Below, one piece after another: positions 44,927-55,938 of a DNA stretch of 64,000 nucleotides (position 1 is the first letter of the stretch; every line of letters starts with the position of its first letter). Under the pieces are notes generated by a model that saw nothing but the letters and a program-made list of their open reading frames with translations, was not told the origin of the DNA and searched no databases. The stretch spans positions 2,294,001 to 2,358,000 of the forward strand of contig NC_018721.1 in assembly GCF_000153485.2 (NCBI RefSeq). Direction: 5' to 3'. The position numbers and the translations under genes were made by a program. This DNA is from Psychroflexus torquis ATCC 700755. GTDB lineage: Bacteria > Bacteroidota > Bacteroidia > Flavobacteriales > Flavobacteriaceae.

Positions 44927-47209
44927 ATGAGCACACCGAGAAAGAGAAGAGAGGCTTTAGTTTATCATGCTAAGCCAAGGCCAGGAAAAATTGAAGTGGT
45001 TCCAACCAAAAAGCATTCTTCCCAAAGGGATTTAGGATTAGCATACTCCCCAGGAGTCGCAGAGCCTTGCCTAGAAATAGAAAAGGATAAACAAAACGCT
45101 TATAAATATACCAATAAAGGAAATCTAGTTGCCGTGATTTCTAATGGAACAGCCGTATTAGGTCTTGGAGATATTGGTGCTGAAGCCTCAAAACCCGTCA
45201 TGGAAGGTAAGGCGCTTTTGTTTAAAATTTTTGCGGACATAGATGTATTCGATATTGAAGTGGATACTAAAAACATAGATGACTTTATAAATACAGTCAA
45301 GAATATTGCTCCAACTTTTGGTGGAATTAATCTAGAGGATATAAAAGCTCCAGAAGCTTTTGAAATTGAAGAACGTCTAAAGGCAGAACTTCCTATTCCT
45401 GTAATGCACGACGATCAACATGGAACCGCAATTATATCTGCTGCGGCACTTTTGAATGCCCTAGAACTAGCGGAAAAGAAAATTGAGGAGGTAAGAGTAG
45501 TTGTTTCTGGGGCAGGTTCTGCAGCCATTGCTTGCATCAAACTTTATGCATTGCTGGGCGTTCGGAAAGAAAATATTGTCATGTTCGATAGTAAGGGGGC
45601 TATAAGTAAAGGGAGAGAAGGTCTTTCAGATAAACAAATAGAATTTGCTACCTCAAGACAGATTAAGTCGTTGGGAGAGGCTCTAGAAAATGCTGATGTC
45701 TTTTTAGGCCTCTCAATAGGAGGTGTTTTAAAGCCAGAGATGCTATCTTCAATGGCAAAGGATCCTATTGTATTTGCTATGGCAAATCCAGACCCTGAGA
45801 TTGACTATGACTTAGCTATAAAAACCAGAAAAGATGTTATCATGGCAACAGGGAGAACTGATTTCCCCAACCAGGTAAACAATGTTCTTGGCTTTCCTTA
45901 TATATTCAGAGGTGCTTTAGATGTGAGAGCTACCAAAATTAACGAGGAAATGAAAATGGCAGCAGTGAAAGCCTTAGCCAGACTTGCCAAAGAGCCAGTG
46001 CCTGAGCAAGTTAATATCGCTTATGCGGAAACACGCCTTAACTTTGGGAGAGACTACATTATTCCAAAGCCCTTCGATCCTAGATTAATCACAGAAATCC
46101 CACCAGCAGTTGCAAAAGCGGCGATGGAATCTGGGGTTGCTCAAAATCCAATTAAAGATTGGGAGGCCTATAAAGAAGAGCTTCTTGAGAGAATGGGAAG
46201 TGAGGATAAAATCACTAGATTACTTATCAATCGGGCAAAACAAAACCCAAAAAGGATTGTTTATGCAGAGGCCGATCATCTAGACGTCTTAAAGGCTGCA
46301 CAGCAGGTTTATGATGAAAAAATTGCTATTCCTATTCTACTTGGTCGAAGAGATGTGATACTCGAATTGATGACTGAAATTGAATTTGAAGGGGAGGACA
46401 TTATAATCATCGATCCAAAATCTGATGAGGAAGAGAAAAAAAGAAATGAATATGCGGAAGCTCTTTGGAAGAAGAGAAGTAGAAAAGGAGTGACTTTATA
46501 CGATGCTAAGAAGATTTTAAGGGAGCGAAACTATTTTGCTGCTATGATGGTAGAAAAAGGAGATGCAGACGCTATGCTTTCTGGATACTCAAGAGCTTAC
46601 CCTTCTGTATTAAAGCCAATTCTGGAACTCATCGGTAAAGAAAACGGAGTCACCAACGTAGCCGCGACAAACTTGATGAACTCTAAACGAGGTCCTATCT
46701 TTATAAGCGACACGTCCATCAATATTAATCCAGATGCCTCAGTCTTAGCAAAAATTGCTCAAATGACAGCCAAAACGGTGAAGATGTTTGGCATAGAACC
46801 TGTTATTGCGATGGTTTCGTATTCAAACTTTGGCTCGTCCAAAAATCCGAATGCTGTCAAAGTAAAAGAAGCTGTAGATTATTTGCATAAGAATTTCCCT
46901 GAAATTGCTGTAGACGGAGAGTTGCAAGTTGACTTTGCTTTAAATAAAAAGATGAGAGCAGATAAATTTCCATTTTCTAAATTGAACGGTAAAAAAGTAA
47001 ATACACTTATCTACCCAAATTTGGATTCGGCAAATGGGACTTATAAACTAATGAAAGAGTTAAATAGCGCAGGCTCTATAGGGCCTATTTTAATGGGATT
47101 GAACAAGCCCGCACATGTCTTTCAATTGGGAGCTAGTGTCGATGAGATGGTAAATATGTCTGCCGTAGCTGTTGTAGATGCTCAGCAGAAAAGTAAACGG
47201 AAACTATAG
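44927..47209 (+). CDS. maeB: NADP-dependent malic enzyme with phosphotransacetylase-like C-terminus
   Basis: Oxidatively decarboxylates malate to pyruvate while making NADPH. Residues 1-430 are the malic enzyme: DLGLAYSPGVAEPC (catalytic Tyr), LGDIGAEASKPVMEGKA, MHDDQHGTAI (metal-binding acidic pair) and the NADP fold VVSGAGSAAIACIKL. Residues about 430-755 are a phosphate acetyl/butyryltransferase-like domain (RIVYAEADHLDVLKAA ... AATNLMNSKRGPIFISDTS). That domain is non-catalytic and acts in acetyl-CoA regulation and oligomerisation in known MaeB enzymes. 760 residues, standard length. Confidence 0.95.
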   Translation: MSTPRKRREALVYHAKPRPGKIEVVPTKKHSSQRDLGLAYSPGVAEPCLEIEKDKQNAYKYTNKGNLVAVISNGTAVLGLGDIGAEASKPVMEGKALLFKIFADIDVFDIEVDTKNIDDFINTVKNIAPTFGGINLEDIKAPEAFEIEERLKAELPIPVMHDDQHGTAIISAAALLNALELAEKKIEEVRVVVSGAGSAAIACIKLYALLGVRKENIVMFDSKGAISKGREGLSDKQIEFATSRQIKSLGEALENADVFLGLSIGGVLKPEMLSSMAKDPIVFAMANPDPEIDYDLAIKTRKDVIMATGRTDFPNQVNNVLGFPYIFRGALDVRATKINEEMKMAAVKALARLAKEPVPEQVNIAYAETRLNFGRDYIIPKPFDPRLITEIPPAVAKAAMESGVAQNPIKDWEAYKEELLERMGSEDKITRLLINRAKQNPKRIVYAEADHLDVLKAAQQVYDEKIAIPILLGRRDVILELMTEIEFEGEDIIIIDPKSDEEEKKRNEYAEALWKKRSRKGVTLYDAKKILRERNYFAAMMVEKGDADAMLSGYSRAYPSVLKPILELIGKENGVTNVAATNLMNSKRGPIFISDTSININPDASVLAKIAQMTAKTVKMFGIEPVIAMVSYSNFGSSKNPNAVKVKEAVDYLHKNFPEIAVDGELQVDFALNKKMRADKFPFSKLNGKKVNTLIYPNLDSANGTYKLMKELNSAGSIGPILMGLNKPAHVFQLGASVDEMVNMSAVAVVDAQQKSKRKL

Positions 47210-47273
47210 AAGTTACTGGTTTTCATCGATTTATACATATAAAAAATCAATCAATATCTTAACTTAATTTTAT

Positions 47274-47281
47274 TACATTTG
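47274..47281 (+). promoter_or_regulatory. -7 promoter element TACATTTG for ruvA-sprA
   Basis: Exact TAnnTTTG match 20 bases upstream of the ruvA start codon. Confidence 0.6.
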
Positions 47282-47301
47282 GGTCCTAAAATTAAGTTAA
47301 G

Positions 47302-47883
47302 ATGATTACTCAGCTTAGAGGTAGATTGTTAGAAAAAAACCCAACACATATCGTAGTAGATTGTAATGGTATAGGGTATGAAGTAAACATTTCACTTCAT
47401 ACCTTTTCTCGTTTAAAAGGGGAAGAACAGATAACTATTTACACCCATTTACAAGTCAAAGAAGATTCACATACCTTGTATGGGTTTATGGAAAAAGCAG
47501 AACGCTTGGTTTTCCGTCAATTGCTTTCAGTCTCTGGAATTGGCGCTAATACTGCTAGAATGATGTTGTCTTCATTAACGCCAGAGCAAGTGGTAGAGGC
47601 AATTTCCACTGAAGATTCGGATACTATACAGAGTATAAAAGGTATTGGTAAAAAAACAGCTCAGAGAGTCATCTTAGATCTTAAAGATAAAATTCGATCT
47701 TCTGAAGAGTATTCAGAAATTGTAAATACGCCTTCAAATTCCAATAAAGAGGAAGCTCTTTCTGCTTTGGAGACATTGGGTTATACCAGAAAACAATCTG
47801 GGAAAATTATTTCAAAAATTTGTAATAATAATCCCGATGCTAACGTTGAAGATATAATAAAGCTAGCCTTAAAAAATTTATAA
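47302..47883 (+). CDS. ruvA: Holliday junction binding protein RuvA
   Basis: DNA-junction-binding partner of RuvB. Domain I begins MITQLRGRLLEKNPTHIVVDCNGIGYEVNIS; domain II has two helix-hairpin-helix motifs (LSVSGIGANTARMML and IKGIGKKTAQRVILDLKDK); domain III ends the protein (EALSALETLGYTRKQSGKIISKI). 193 residues. It precedes sprA by 5 bases, an arrangement common in Flavobacteriaceae. Confidence 0.96.
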   Translation: MITQLRGRLLEKNPTHIVVDCNGIGYEVNISLHTFSRLKGEEQITIYTHLQVKEDSHTLYGFMEKAERLVFRQLLSVSGIGANTARMMLSSLTPEQVVEAISTEDSDTIQSIKGIGKKTAQRVILDLKDKIRSSEEYSEIVNTPSNSNKEEALSALETLGYTRKQSGKIISKICNNNPDANVEDIIKLALKNL

Positions 47884-47888
47884 AACTT

Positions 47889-50800
47889 TTGAACCAAAAA
47901 AGATTGTCCCTTAACATAAATTTTAAATCTTATTTCTTTCTTGTATTTCTTGTATTTCTTTCTTTAGAAATATACGCTCAAGATGAAAAAGATTCTATAC
48001 CTCAAGGTCCTACATATGGTACTATTTCTATGCCAAATCCTTCTAGCATAGTTTCTAAATATGAATATGACTCTTATATAGATAAATATATTTATACCGA
48101 AAAAATTGGATCCGTCAACACCAAATTTCCTTTGGTCTTGACGCCTAAAGAATTTGAAGCTCTAGTTCTGGAGGAACAGATGAAATCTTATTTCAAACAA
48201 AAATCTGATGCCGCTTCAGGTAAAGGAGATGTAGAGGACCAAAAAAACTTAATTCCAATTTTCTATGTCAATAATTCCTTTTTTCAATCTGTATTTGGAG
48301 GAAATCAAATAGAAGTTAATCCAAGAGGGTCTGTTGCCGTGGATATGGGGATTCTTTATAGTAAGCAGGATAACCCAGCATTGTCCCCAAGAAACCAGAG
48401 TAACCTTACTTTCGATTTTGACCAGCGAATAAGTATGAGCCTTCAAGCTTCGGTAGGAACACGACTTCAGGTTAACGCTGAATATGATACTGAATCTACA
48501 TTTGATTTTCAGAATCAAGTGAAAATGGATTATACTCCTACAGAAGACGATATTATACAAAAAATTGAGGTTGGTAATGTCAACATGCCCCTAAACAGTA
48601 CACTTATCCAAGGTTCACAAAGTTTATTTGGGGTAAAAACACAACTGCAATTTGGAAAAACAACCATCACTGGGGTCTTTTCAGAATTGAATTCAGAACG
48701 TCAAAGCGTCAATATCCAAGGTGGTGCAACGGTAAGAGAATTTGATAAATTCGCTTTGGATTATGATGAAAACAGGCATTTCTTTTTATCTCAGTTTTTT
48801 AGAGACCAATATGATGAGGCTCTGCAAAATTATCCTTTTATAAATAGTAGAATACAAATTACAAGGGTTCAGGTTTGGATAACGAACAGAACAAATAACA
48901 CGGAGACCATTTCCGATTCTAGAAATATTGTGGCTTTACAAGATTTGGGTGAAAGTGCTCCAGATAAACTAGGGCTTTTCTTTGATAATAATGGAAACCC
49001 CATTGCTCCACCAATTCCAAATTTTTTATTAAACCCCAATGGAAGACCTGATAATGCTAACAACGTTTTTAATCCAGACGGAATAAATGGTGGGGCGAAC
49101 TCTATTTTGAATAATCAAATAAGAGATATAGCTACAATTCAGCAAGGTTTTGGGTCTGCCCAGCCTTTTGTTTCAGAAGGACGAGATTATGCCATTCTTG
49201 AAAATGCAAGAGAACTGGAGCCTAATGAGTTTTTTCTAAACACACAACTCGGTTATATTTCTTTAAACCAACGTTTAAATAATGACGAAATTTTAGGAGT
49301 TGCTTTTGAATATACCACAACCGATGGGAGAGTATTTAGAGTTGGAGAATTTGCAAACGGAGGACCTCCTGGGACAGAGACTCAAGAGAATCCAGAAGAA
49401 CAAGGGGAGCAGATAGCGCTTAATCAAAACTTAATTGTCAAACTTCTTAAGAGTCCAGTTACGATTGTACAGGAGCCTATCTGGGACTTGATGATGAAAA
49501 ATTTCTATAGTCTTGGGGCGAATGGGCTTGAGCAAGACGGTTTTAGATTTAATATTTTATATACAGATCCACAGCCTGTCAATTTTATCACCCAAGCTCC
49601 TGGAAGTACTACTCCGTTGCCCGATGATGTGGATGAAACCAATCTTTTGCAAGTCTTAGACCTCGATAGGTTAAACCTTAATAACGACCCTGTAAACGGT
49701 GGTGATGGCTTTTTCGATTTTGTTTCTGGAATCACCATAGATCCTGAGAATGGGGTTATTAAGTTTACAAAAGTGGAACCTTTTGGTGAATATCTTTTTA
49801 ATAAATTGGATTTAACCCCAGAAACTGGTCCAGAGAATTATGATAATCCGGAAACCTATAATCAGAATCAAACCAAGTATGTTTTCAACTCGCTATATTC
49901 TACAACTAAGACTCAAGCTCAACAAGACGGAGCACAACAGAACAAATTTCAATTAGCAGGTCGGTATAAAGCTTCTAGCACAGGAGGCATCCCAATAGGA
50001 GCATTTAATGTCCCAAGAGGTTCGGTGTCGGTTACTGCTGGAGGGAGGACTCTGCAAGAAGGAATCGATTACACGGTCGATTATGAGCTAGGTCGAGTAA
50101 ATATCTTAGATGAGGCTTTATTAGCTTCAGATACACCAATACAAGTATCTACGGAAAATAATGCGCTTTTCGGAAGACAAACCAAGCGGTTTACCGGGAT
50201 AGATGTTCAACATAGATTTAGCGAAGAATTATTGATAGGTGGTACGTATTTAAATTTAAACGAAAGACCAATTACACAAAAGGCAGATTACGGGACTGAA
50301 CCTATAAATAATAGTATTTATGGAGTCAATTTCAATTATAATACAACTGTTCCCTTTTTTACTAGGTTGGTTAACAAGCTGCCTAATATTGATACAGATG
50401 TAGAGTCCAATTTTTCTTTGAGAGGAGAGTTTGCTTACTTAAGGCCTGGAACTCCTGAAGCAAGTGATTTTGAAGGGGAAGCTACTAGTTATGTAGATGA
50501 CTTTGAGGGTTCGCAAACGAGTATCTCTGTCATTGATCCCTTGTCTTGGAAACTAGCTAGTACTCCCATAGGATATCGGGGGCCAAATGATGCTAACGGA
50601 ACATTTGATAGTAATGACGACTTAAGTATTAATGATTATAGAGCTAAATTAAACTGGCATACTATAGATCCTATTTTCTATAGCTCTCAACGGCCTGAGG
50701 ATGTCACTGACCAAGACCTTTCTCAATACTATTCTAGGAGAGTTCTTGTGAATGAAATATTTCCTAATGTAGATATTGTACCAGGTCAAATTCAAACCTT

Positions 50801-53800
50801 ATTCCCTTTAGATCTTGTGTATAGACCAAGCGAAAGGGGTATGTACAATTATAACCCTGCCGCTTCAAATGATAATATTCTTCCTAATCCAGAGCAAAAC
50901 TTTGGAGGTATTATGAGAGGCTTGCAAACGACAGATTTCGAGCAATCCAATGTAGAGTTTGTTGAATTTTGGGTCATGGACCCTTTTATTTATGCTGAAA
51001 ATGCTGGAAATAACGGTGGTAAAGTTGTTCTCAATTTTGGAAGTATCACAGAAGATATCTCAAAAGATGGAAGGAAACAATTTGAAAATGGTCTTCCAGA
51101 GGATGGGGGAAATTCAAATACGTTATTAACTAATTTCTCAAAAGTTCCTAGTAACCAATCTTTGGTATATGCTTTTGATACTGAAGGCCAAGAGCGAATT
51201 AATCAAGATGTAGGTTATGACGGGCTGCTCAATAGCGATGAAGCGCTAAAGTTTCCTGCGTTTGCCAATTTCGAAGATCCTTCAAATGACGATTACCAGT
51301 ATTATCTTGACGGCGACGGAGATCTTTTAAACCGATATAGAAACTTTAATGGAATGGAGGGGAATAGCCCTGTAGAGGTTACCGAAAACAATAGAGGTAA
51401 TTCTGCATTCCCAGATGTGGAGGACATCAACTTAGACAATACTATGAATACTATTGACAGTTACTACGAATACGAGGTTCCTGTCTATCCTAATATGAGC
51501 GTTGAGAATAATACAAGTACTGTTGCTGGGATCAATTCAGACTATATCACTGATGTTAAAGAGGTGATCACTACACTCCAAAACGGGCAGGAAATAGAGG
51601 CAAGATGGATACAATTTAGAGTTCCTCTTAGGACGGGTGAAGAATTTGCTGTTGGAGGGATAAGTGATTTACGATCTATTCGATTTATGAGAATGTTCAT
51701 GACTGGTTTTAGTCAAGAAACCATCTTGAGATTTGGAACTTTAGAGTTGATTAGAGGAGATTACTTCACATATGATTTACCTATACTTCCAGATGGTCAA
51801 AACCCTATGGCGGGCAATACTCAATTTAATGTAGAAGCAGTCAGTGAGGAAATTACGTCTAATTATGTGACTCCTCCTGGTGTTTTAAGAGAAGAGTTGG
51901 TCAATAATAACGTGGCCATCCGAGAAGATGAAAAATCACTTTCCTTACGAGTGAAAAATTTAGAGGCGGAGGATTCTAGAGCTGTTTTCAAAAATTATCA
52001 AATTGACATGCGTCAATATGACAACCTAGAAATGTACCTCCATGCAGAAGCTTTACCACCACCAGAGAACCAGCTTCAAGATGGCCAATTAACAGCCTTT
52101 ATAAGGATGGGGATTGACTTTACAAATAATTATTATCAGATTGAGATTCCGCTTAAAGTAACAGATCCTCAAGATTTTTCTCCTCGGGGGATATGGCCTT
52201 TAGAAAATGATCTCAACTTACCTCTAGATTTACTTCAACAAATTAAATCTACAGTACTTGGCGATGACAATCTAAGTAACTTGGAACTCAATTATTTTGA
52301 CGAATCTTTAAATCCTGTCGATGGTACTTTTAATGAGGGATTAAAAGTTGGAATTATCGGTAATCCTAGCTTTGGAAATATACGAGTTATGATGTTGGGA
52401 TTAAAGAATTCGAGCAATCAAAATGTGTCTGGTGAAGTCTGGTTTAATGAGATGAGACTTACAGGGCTTAAAAACGAGGGAGGCTGGGCTGCAGTCCTAA
52501 ATCTGGATACAAATTTTGCAGATTTTGCAAATGTATCTGCAAGTGGTCGAAGAAGTACAGTAGGCTTTGGAGCCATAGAACAAGGACCCAACCAAAGGAG
52601 TAGGGAGGACATCCAGCAATACGATATAGTGACTGGCCTTAATTTGGGCCAACTGTTGCCTAAAGATTGGGGGGTCAAAATACCACTAACTTATAATAGA
52701 GGGGAAGAGTTGATTACACCTCAATTTGATCCTGTTTACGGAGATCTAGAACTCGAAACTTTGCTGGATAATACAGCAGATGAAGCAGATCGAGCAGAAT
52801 TTGCAGAACAGGCAGAAACCTACACGAAACGTCAGGGGATAAGTGTTATCGGTTTACGAAAAGATAGAACCAATCAAGAAAAAACACCAATGCCTTATGA
52901 CATCGAAAACTTCACGGTGTCCTCAAGTTATAACCAAACTGATTATAGGGATTTTGAAATCACAGAATCCTTAGACCAGAATGTGGATGCTGCCTTAACC
53001 TATGGATTCAATTTTAAACCACTGGAGATTAAGCCACTTGAGAAGATAGGCCTTTTTAAAAGCCCCTATTTTGCTATTTTCAAAGACTTTAATATTAATC
53101 TGCTTCCCAATAGTATTACTGCTGGTGCAAACATAAATAGACAATACAACGAGTTGAGATTTAGAGAGTTTAACCTTCCTCCGGGAAGTTTAGGAACTCC
53201 GAAATTATTTCAAAGAAATTATTTTTTCGATTGGCAATATGCTATTGATTATAATCTGACGAAGTCATTAAATTTCAATTTTAATGCTTCTACCAATAGG
53301 ATTGTGAGGAATTACATCGATGAAAATAACGTTCAAGATAATAGCATAGGTATTTTTGATGACTTTTTTGATATCGGAATTCCAAATAGACATTACCAAC
53401 AATTACAGCTTAATTATACCTTACCCTTTAATAAAATCCCTTTCCTTAAGTTTGTTCAAACTCAATATTCTTACACAGGAGATTTTTTATGGACCAAAGG
53501 ATCTGAGATTTTAAGAGATCTAGAAGGTATTCCAGATCTAGGAAATTCTGTTCAAAACTCTGCAAGGCATCAGATCAATTCCAATTTAAACATGTCTAGT
53601 TTTTATAATTACCTTGGTTTAACCAAAAAAAGAGCTCAAAATCCATCGCAAATCAAGCGAAATATAAGTCGAAGAAGAGGTGCTGAAAATATAGAGCAAG
53701 ATCCCCAAAATCAAAATAACCAAGAAAACGCGAAAACTGAACTTACTATAGGTGATAAAGCTCTAAATACTGTCATAGGTTTAGTGACAGTCTTGGATCG

Positions 53801-55124
53801 AGTGCAGGTTAATTATTCTGATACAAAAGGTATCTTCTTACCTGGCTATACCAATAATATTGGTTTTGGAGGAACCTTAAAACCTACTGCAGGATTTACT
53901 TTTGGAAGTCAAAACGACATTCGTCGAGAGGCTGCGAGAAAAGGATGGTTAACCATGTATCAAGATTTCAACGAACAATACATACGGACAGATAATCAAC
54001 TACTGGATATACAAGCGGGGCTGAAATTATTGCCAGGGATGACAATAGATTTGATTGCCAATAGAATGTATTCTGATACGTATACAGAAAATTTTAGAGT
54101 AGACCCTGAGACCATGGCCTACAATTCTATTATTCCAAACACTTATGGGAATTTTAATATTTCTACAAACATGATTCGTACTTCCTTTAATTCGAGTACG
54201 AAAGAATTTTCTGAGAATTTTGAAACGTTTAGGGAAAATCGTTTTATCGTTGCCAATAGACTCGCAGAACAAGCTGGGGTAAATGTAAACGATCCTAATA
54301 ATATAGATGAAAATGGATATCCAATTGGTTTTGGAAGGACGAGTCAAGCAGTTCTCTTACCATCCTTTCTTTCTGCGTATACAGGATCCGATCCCCAAGG
54401 AGAAGATCTAAGTCCTTTCAGAGATATCCCTATTCCTGGATGGAATATAAAATATACTGGGTTGATGAGGTTAACTTGGTTTCGAGAAACCTTTAACCGC
54501 TTTTCTATTCAACATGGCTATAGATCTTCTTATACTGTCAATCAATTCCAAACTGATTTAGAATTTAATAGAAGTGATCCTTTCGGTGATTTCAATACAG
54601 ATCAAAATGGAAACTTCAGAACAGAACTTTTTATTTCTAATGTGAATTTAATAGAAGAATTTAGCCCTTTGATTAAATTGGATTTTGAAATGAAAAATTC
54701 GGTGAGTATTCTTGCTGAAGTTAGAAAAGATAGGGCCTTATCTTTGAGCTTCAACAACAATCTGTTAACTGAAATGCAGGGAGATGAGTATATCATAGGT
54801 TTAGGGTATAGAGTTAAAGATCTCACTGTTGTCACTAAATTTGAAGGAAATAGAAGGGTTTTAAGTAGCGATTTGAACTTAAAAGCAGATCTTTCTTTAA
54901 GAAGAAACGAAACAATTATTAGAAATTTAGACGTGCTGAGTAACCGTGTTACTTCGGGTCAAGACATTTGGTCCATAAATTTTGTGGCTGATTATGCATT
55001 TACTAAAAATTTAACCGCTTTATTTTTCTACGATCATGTATTTTCGCAGAATGCAATCTCAACGATATTCCCACAAACAACCATTAGAACAGGGTTTACA
55101 TTGAGATATAATTTTGGAAACTAA
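47889..55124 (+). CDS. sprA: SprA, outer-membrane translocon of the type IX secretion system
   Basis: A 2411-residue giant beta barrel through which sorting-domain proteins leave the cell; also needed for gliding in motile species. Signal peptide (FFLVFLVFLSLEIYAQ), then repeated SprA family blocks including NPRGSVAVDMGILYSKQDNPA (near 143), RISMSLQASVGTRLQVNAEYD, NPEDTG-type links, YVDDFEGSQTSISVIDPLSWKL (near 874), EVWFNEMRLTG (near 1515) and a final strand TIRTGFTLRYNFGN. The start is a TTG 5 bases after ruvA; no ATG fits the signal peptide. Length agrees with characterised SprA/Sov proteins. Confidence 0.96.
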   Translation: MNQKRLSLNINFKSYFFLVFLVFLSLEIYAQDEKDSIPQGPTYGTISMPNPSSIVSKYEYDSYIDKYIYTEKIGSVNTKFPLVLTPKEFEALVLEEQMKSYFKQKSDAASGKGDVEDQKNLIPIFYVNNSFFQSVFGGNQIEVNPRGSVAVDMGILYSKQDNPALSPRNQSNLTFDFDQRISMSLQASVGTRLQVNAEYDTESTFDFQNQVKMDYTPTEDDIIQKIEVGNVNMPLNSTLIQGSQSLFGVKTQLQFGKTTITGVFSELNSERQSVNIQGGATVREFDKFALDYDENRHFFLSQFFRDQYDEALQNYPFINSRIQITRVQVWITNRTNNTETISDSRNIVALQDLGESAPDKLGLFFDNNGNPIAPPIPNFLLNPNGRPDNANNVFNPDGINGGANSILNNQIRDIATIQQGFGSAQPFVSEGRDYAILENARELEPNEFFLNTQLGYISLNQRLNNDEILGVAFEYTTTDGRVFRVGEFANGGPPGTETQENPEEQGEQIALNQNLIVKLLKSPVTIVQEPIWDLMMKNFYSLGANGLEQDGFRFNILYTDPQPVNFITQAPGSTTPLPDDVDETNLLQVLDLDRLNLNNDPVNGGDGFFDFVSGITIDPENGVIKFTKVEPFGEYLFNKLDLTPETGPENYDNPETYNQNQTKYVFNSLYSTTKTQAQQDGAQQNKFQLAGRYKASSTGGIPIGAFNVPRGSVSVTAGGRTLQEGIDYTVDYELGRVNILDEALLASDTPIQVSTENNALFGRQTKRFTGIDVQHRFSEELLIGGTYLNLNERPITQKADYGTEPINNSIYGVNFNYNTTVPFFTRLVNKLPNIDTDVESNFSLRGEFAYLRPGTPEASDFEGEATSYVDDFEGSQTSISVIDPLSWKLASTPIGYRGPNDANGTFDSNDDLSINDYRAKLNWHTIDPIFYSSQRPEDVTDQDLSQYYSRRVLVNEIFPNVDIVPGQIQTLFPLDLVYRPSERGMYNYNPAASNDNILPNPEQNFGGIMRGLQTTDFEQSNVEFVEFWVMDPFIYAENAGNNGGKVVLNFGSITEDISKDGRKQFENGLPEDGGNSNTLLTNFSKVPSNQSLVYAFDTEGQERINQDVGYDGLLNSDEALKFPAFANFEDPSNDDYQYYLDGDGDLLNRYRNFNGMEGNSPVEVTENNRGNSAFPDVEDINLDNTMNTIDSYYEYEVPVYPNMSVENNTSTVAGINSDYITDVKEVITTLQNGQEIEARWIQFRVPLRTGEEFAVGGISDLRSIRFMRMFMTGFSQETILRFGTLELIRGDYFTYDLPILPDGQNPMAGNTQFNVEAVSEEITSNYVTPPGVLREELVNNNVAIREDEKSLSLRVKNLEAEDSRAVFKNYQIDMRQYDNLEMYLHAEALPPPENQLQDGQLTAFIRMGIDFTNNYYQIEIPLKVTDPQDFSPRGIWPLENDLNLPLDLLQQIKSTVLGDDNLSNLELNYFDESLNPVDGTFNEGLKVGIIGNPSFGNIRVMMLGLKNSSNQNVSGEVWFNEMRLTGLKNEGGWAAVLNLDTNFADFANVSASGRRSTVGFGAIEQGPNQRSREDIQQYDIVTGLNLGQLLPKDWGVKIPLTYNRGEELITPQFDPVYGDLELETLLDNTADEADRAEFAEQAETYTKRQGISVIGLRKDRTNQEKTPMPYDIENFTVSSSYNQTDYRDFEITESLDQNVDAALTYGFNFKPLEIKPLEKIGLFKSPYFAIFKDFNINLLPNSITAGANINRQYNELRFREFNLPPGSLGTPKLFQRNYFFDWQYAIDYNLTKSLNFNFNASTNRIVRNYIDENNVQDNSIGIFDDFFDIGIPNRHYQQLQLNYTLPFNKIPFLKFVQTQYSYTGDFLWTKGSEILRDLEGIPDLGNSVQNSARHQINSNLNMSSFYNYLGLTKKRAQNPSQIKRNISRRRGAENIEQDPQNQNNQENAKTELTIGDKALNTVIGLVTVLDRVQVNYSDTKGIFLPGYTNNIGFGGTLKPTAGFTFGSQNDIRREAARKGWLTMYQDFNEQYIRTDNQLLDIQAGLKLLPGMTIDLIANRMYSDTYTENFRVDPETMAYNSIIPNTYGNFNISTNMIRTSFNSSTKEFSENFETFRENRFIVANRLAEQAGVNVNDPNNIDENGYPIGFGRTSQAVLLPSFLSAYTGSDPQGEDLSPFRDIPIPGWNIKYTGLMRLTWFRETFNRFSIQHGYRSSYTVNQFQTDLEFNRSDPFGDFNTDQNGNFRTELFISNVNLIEEFSPLIKLDFEMKNSVSILAEVRKDRALSLSFNNNLLTEMQGDEYIIGLGYRVKDLTVVTKFEGNRRVLSSDLNLKADLSLRRNETIIRNLDVLSNRVTSGQDIWSINFVADYAFTKNLTALFFYDHVFSQNAISTIFPQTTIRTGFTLRYNFGN

Positions 55125-55135
55125 AATAATTTAAA

Positions 55136-55513
55136 ATGAATATACCAGATAGCTTAAAGTACACCAAAGATCACGAGTGGATCAAAATTGATGGAGATAT
55201 CGCCACCATTGGAATTACAGATTTCGCACAAAGTGAATTAGGAGACATTGTGTACGTAGAAGTCGAAACTGTAGGAGACTCTTTAGATAAAGATGAGGTT
55301 TTCGGAACTGTAGAAGCTGTTAAAACTGTATCTGATTTGTATCTACCTTTAACTGGCAAAATCATCGAGTTTAATGAAGAGTTAGAAGATGAACCAGAAA
55401 TGGTTAATGAAGAGCCTTATGAAAAAGGATGGATGATTAAAATGGAAATAACAAATCACGACGAAGTTAAAGAACTTATGGATGCAGAAGCTTATAAAGC
55501 TCATACTGACTAG
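55136..55513 (+). CDS. gcvH: Glycine cleavage system H protein
   Basis: Lipoyl carrier of the glycine decarboxylase complex. The lipoylated Lys is in FGTVEAVKTVSDLYLP (near residue 63), preceded by GITDFAQSELGDIVYVE and followed by the C-terminal EKGWMIKMEI strand. 125 residues, normal. It sits 11 bases after sprA and overlaps the next gene; the T, P and L components are not nearby. Confidence 0.96.
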   Translation: MNIPDSLKYTKDHEWIKIDGDIATIGITDFAQSELGDIVYVEVETVGDSLDKDEVFGTVEAVKTVSDLYLPLTGKIIEFNEELEDEPEMVNEEPYEKGWMIKMEITNHDEVKELMDAEAYKAHTD

Positions 55514-55877
55514 TCAACTATTAGTGCCTGCTGCTATTTTATGCACAGCAAGTATCTTAGTTCTTTCTATTTCAGATATAAGTAGCCTTCCCAAACTTCA
55601 AATAAGTTATGAGGATAAATTTTATCATTTTGTAGCTTATTTTGTTTTAAATTCAATTTGGCTTATTGCTTTATTTAAAAAAAATGAATATCAGTTAAAA
55701 AAGCTTTTGTCGATTTCTTTTAGTATTATCGTTTTTGGTATTATTATTGAAGTAATTCAAGGAAGTGTAACAGATTCCAGAGCTTTTGATATATTTGATA
55801 TTTTAGCGAATAGTATAGCCGTAGTGGTAAGTTTTTTCTGTTTTATGCTAGTAAAAAAAAGTTTTTTGAAAAAATAA
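55482..55877 (+). CDS. VanZ family membrane protein
   Basis: A 131-residue protein with four transmembrane helices and the VanZ landmarks YEDKFYHFVAYFVLNSIW and IEVIQGSVTDSRAFDIFDILANSIA. Function of most VanZ proteins is unknown; the named one contributes to glycopeptide resistance. The coding region overlaps the end of gcvH by 32 bases in another frame, so the two are cotranscribed and probably coupled. Confidence 0.82.
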   Translation: MQKLIKLILTSQLLVPAAILCTASILVLSISDISSLPKLQISYEDKFYHFVAYFVLNSIWLIALFKKNEYQLKKLLSISFSIIVFGIIIEVIQGSVTDSRAFDIFDILANSIAVVVSFFCFMLVKKSFLKK

Positions 55878-55938
55878 AATCAAAATCAAAGTAAATTTTA
55901 TTTTTTTTATATTTTAGTAATCTATTAAAAAATATAAT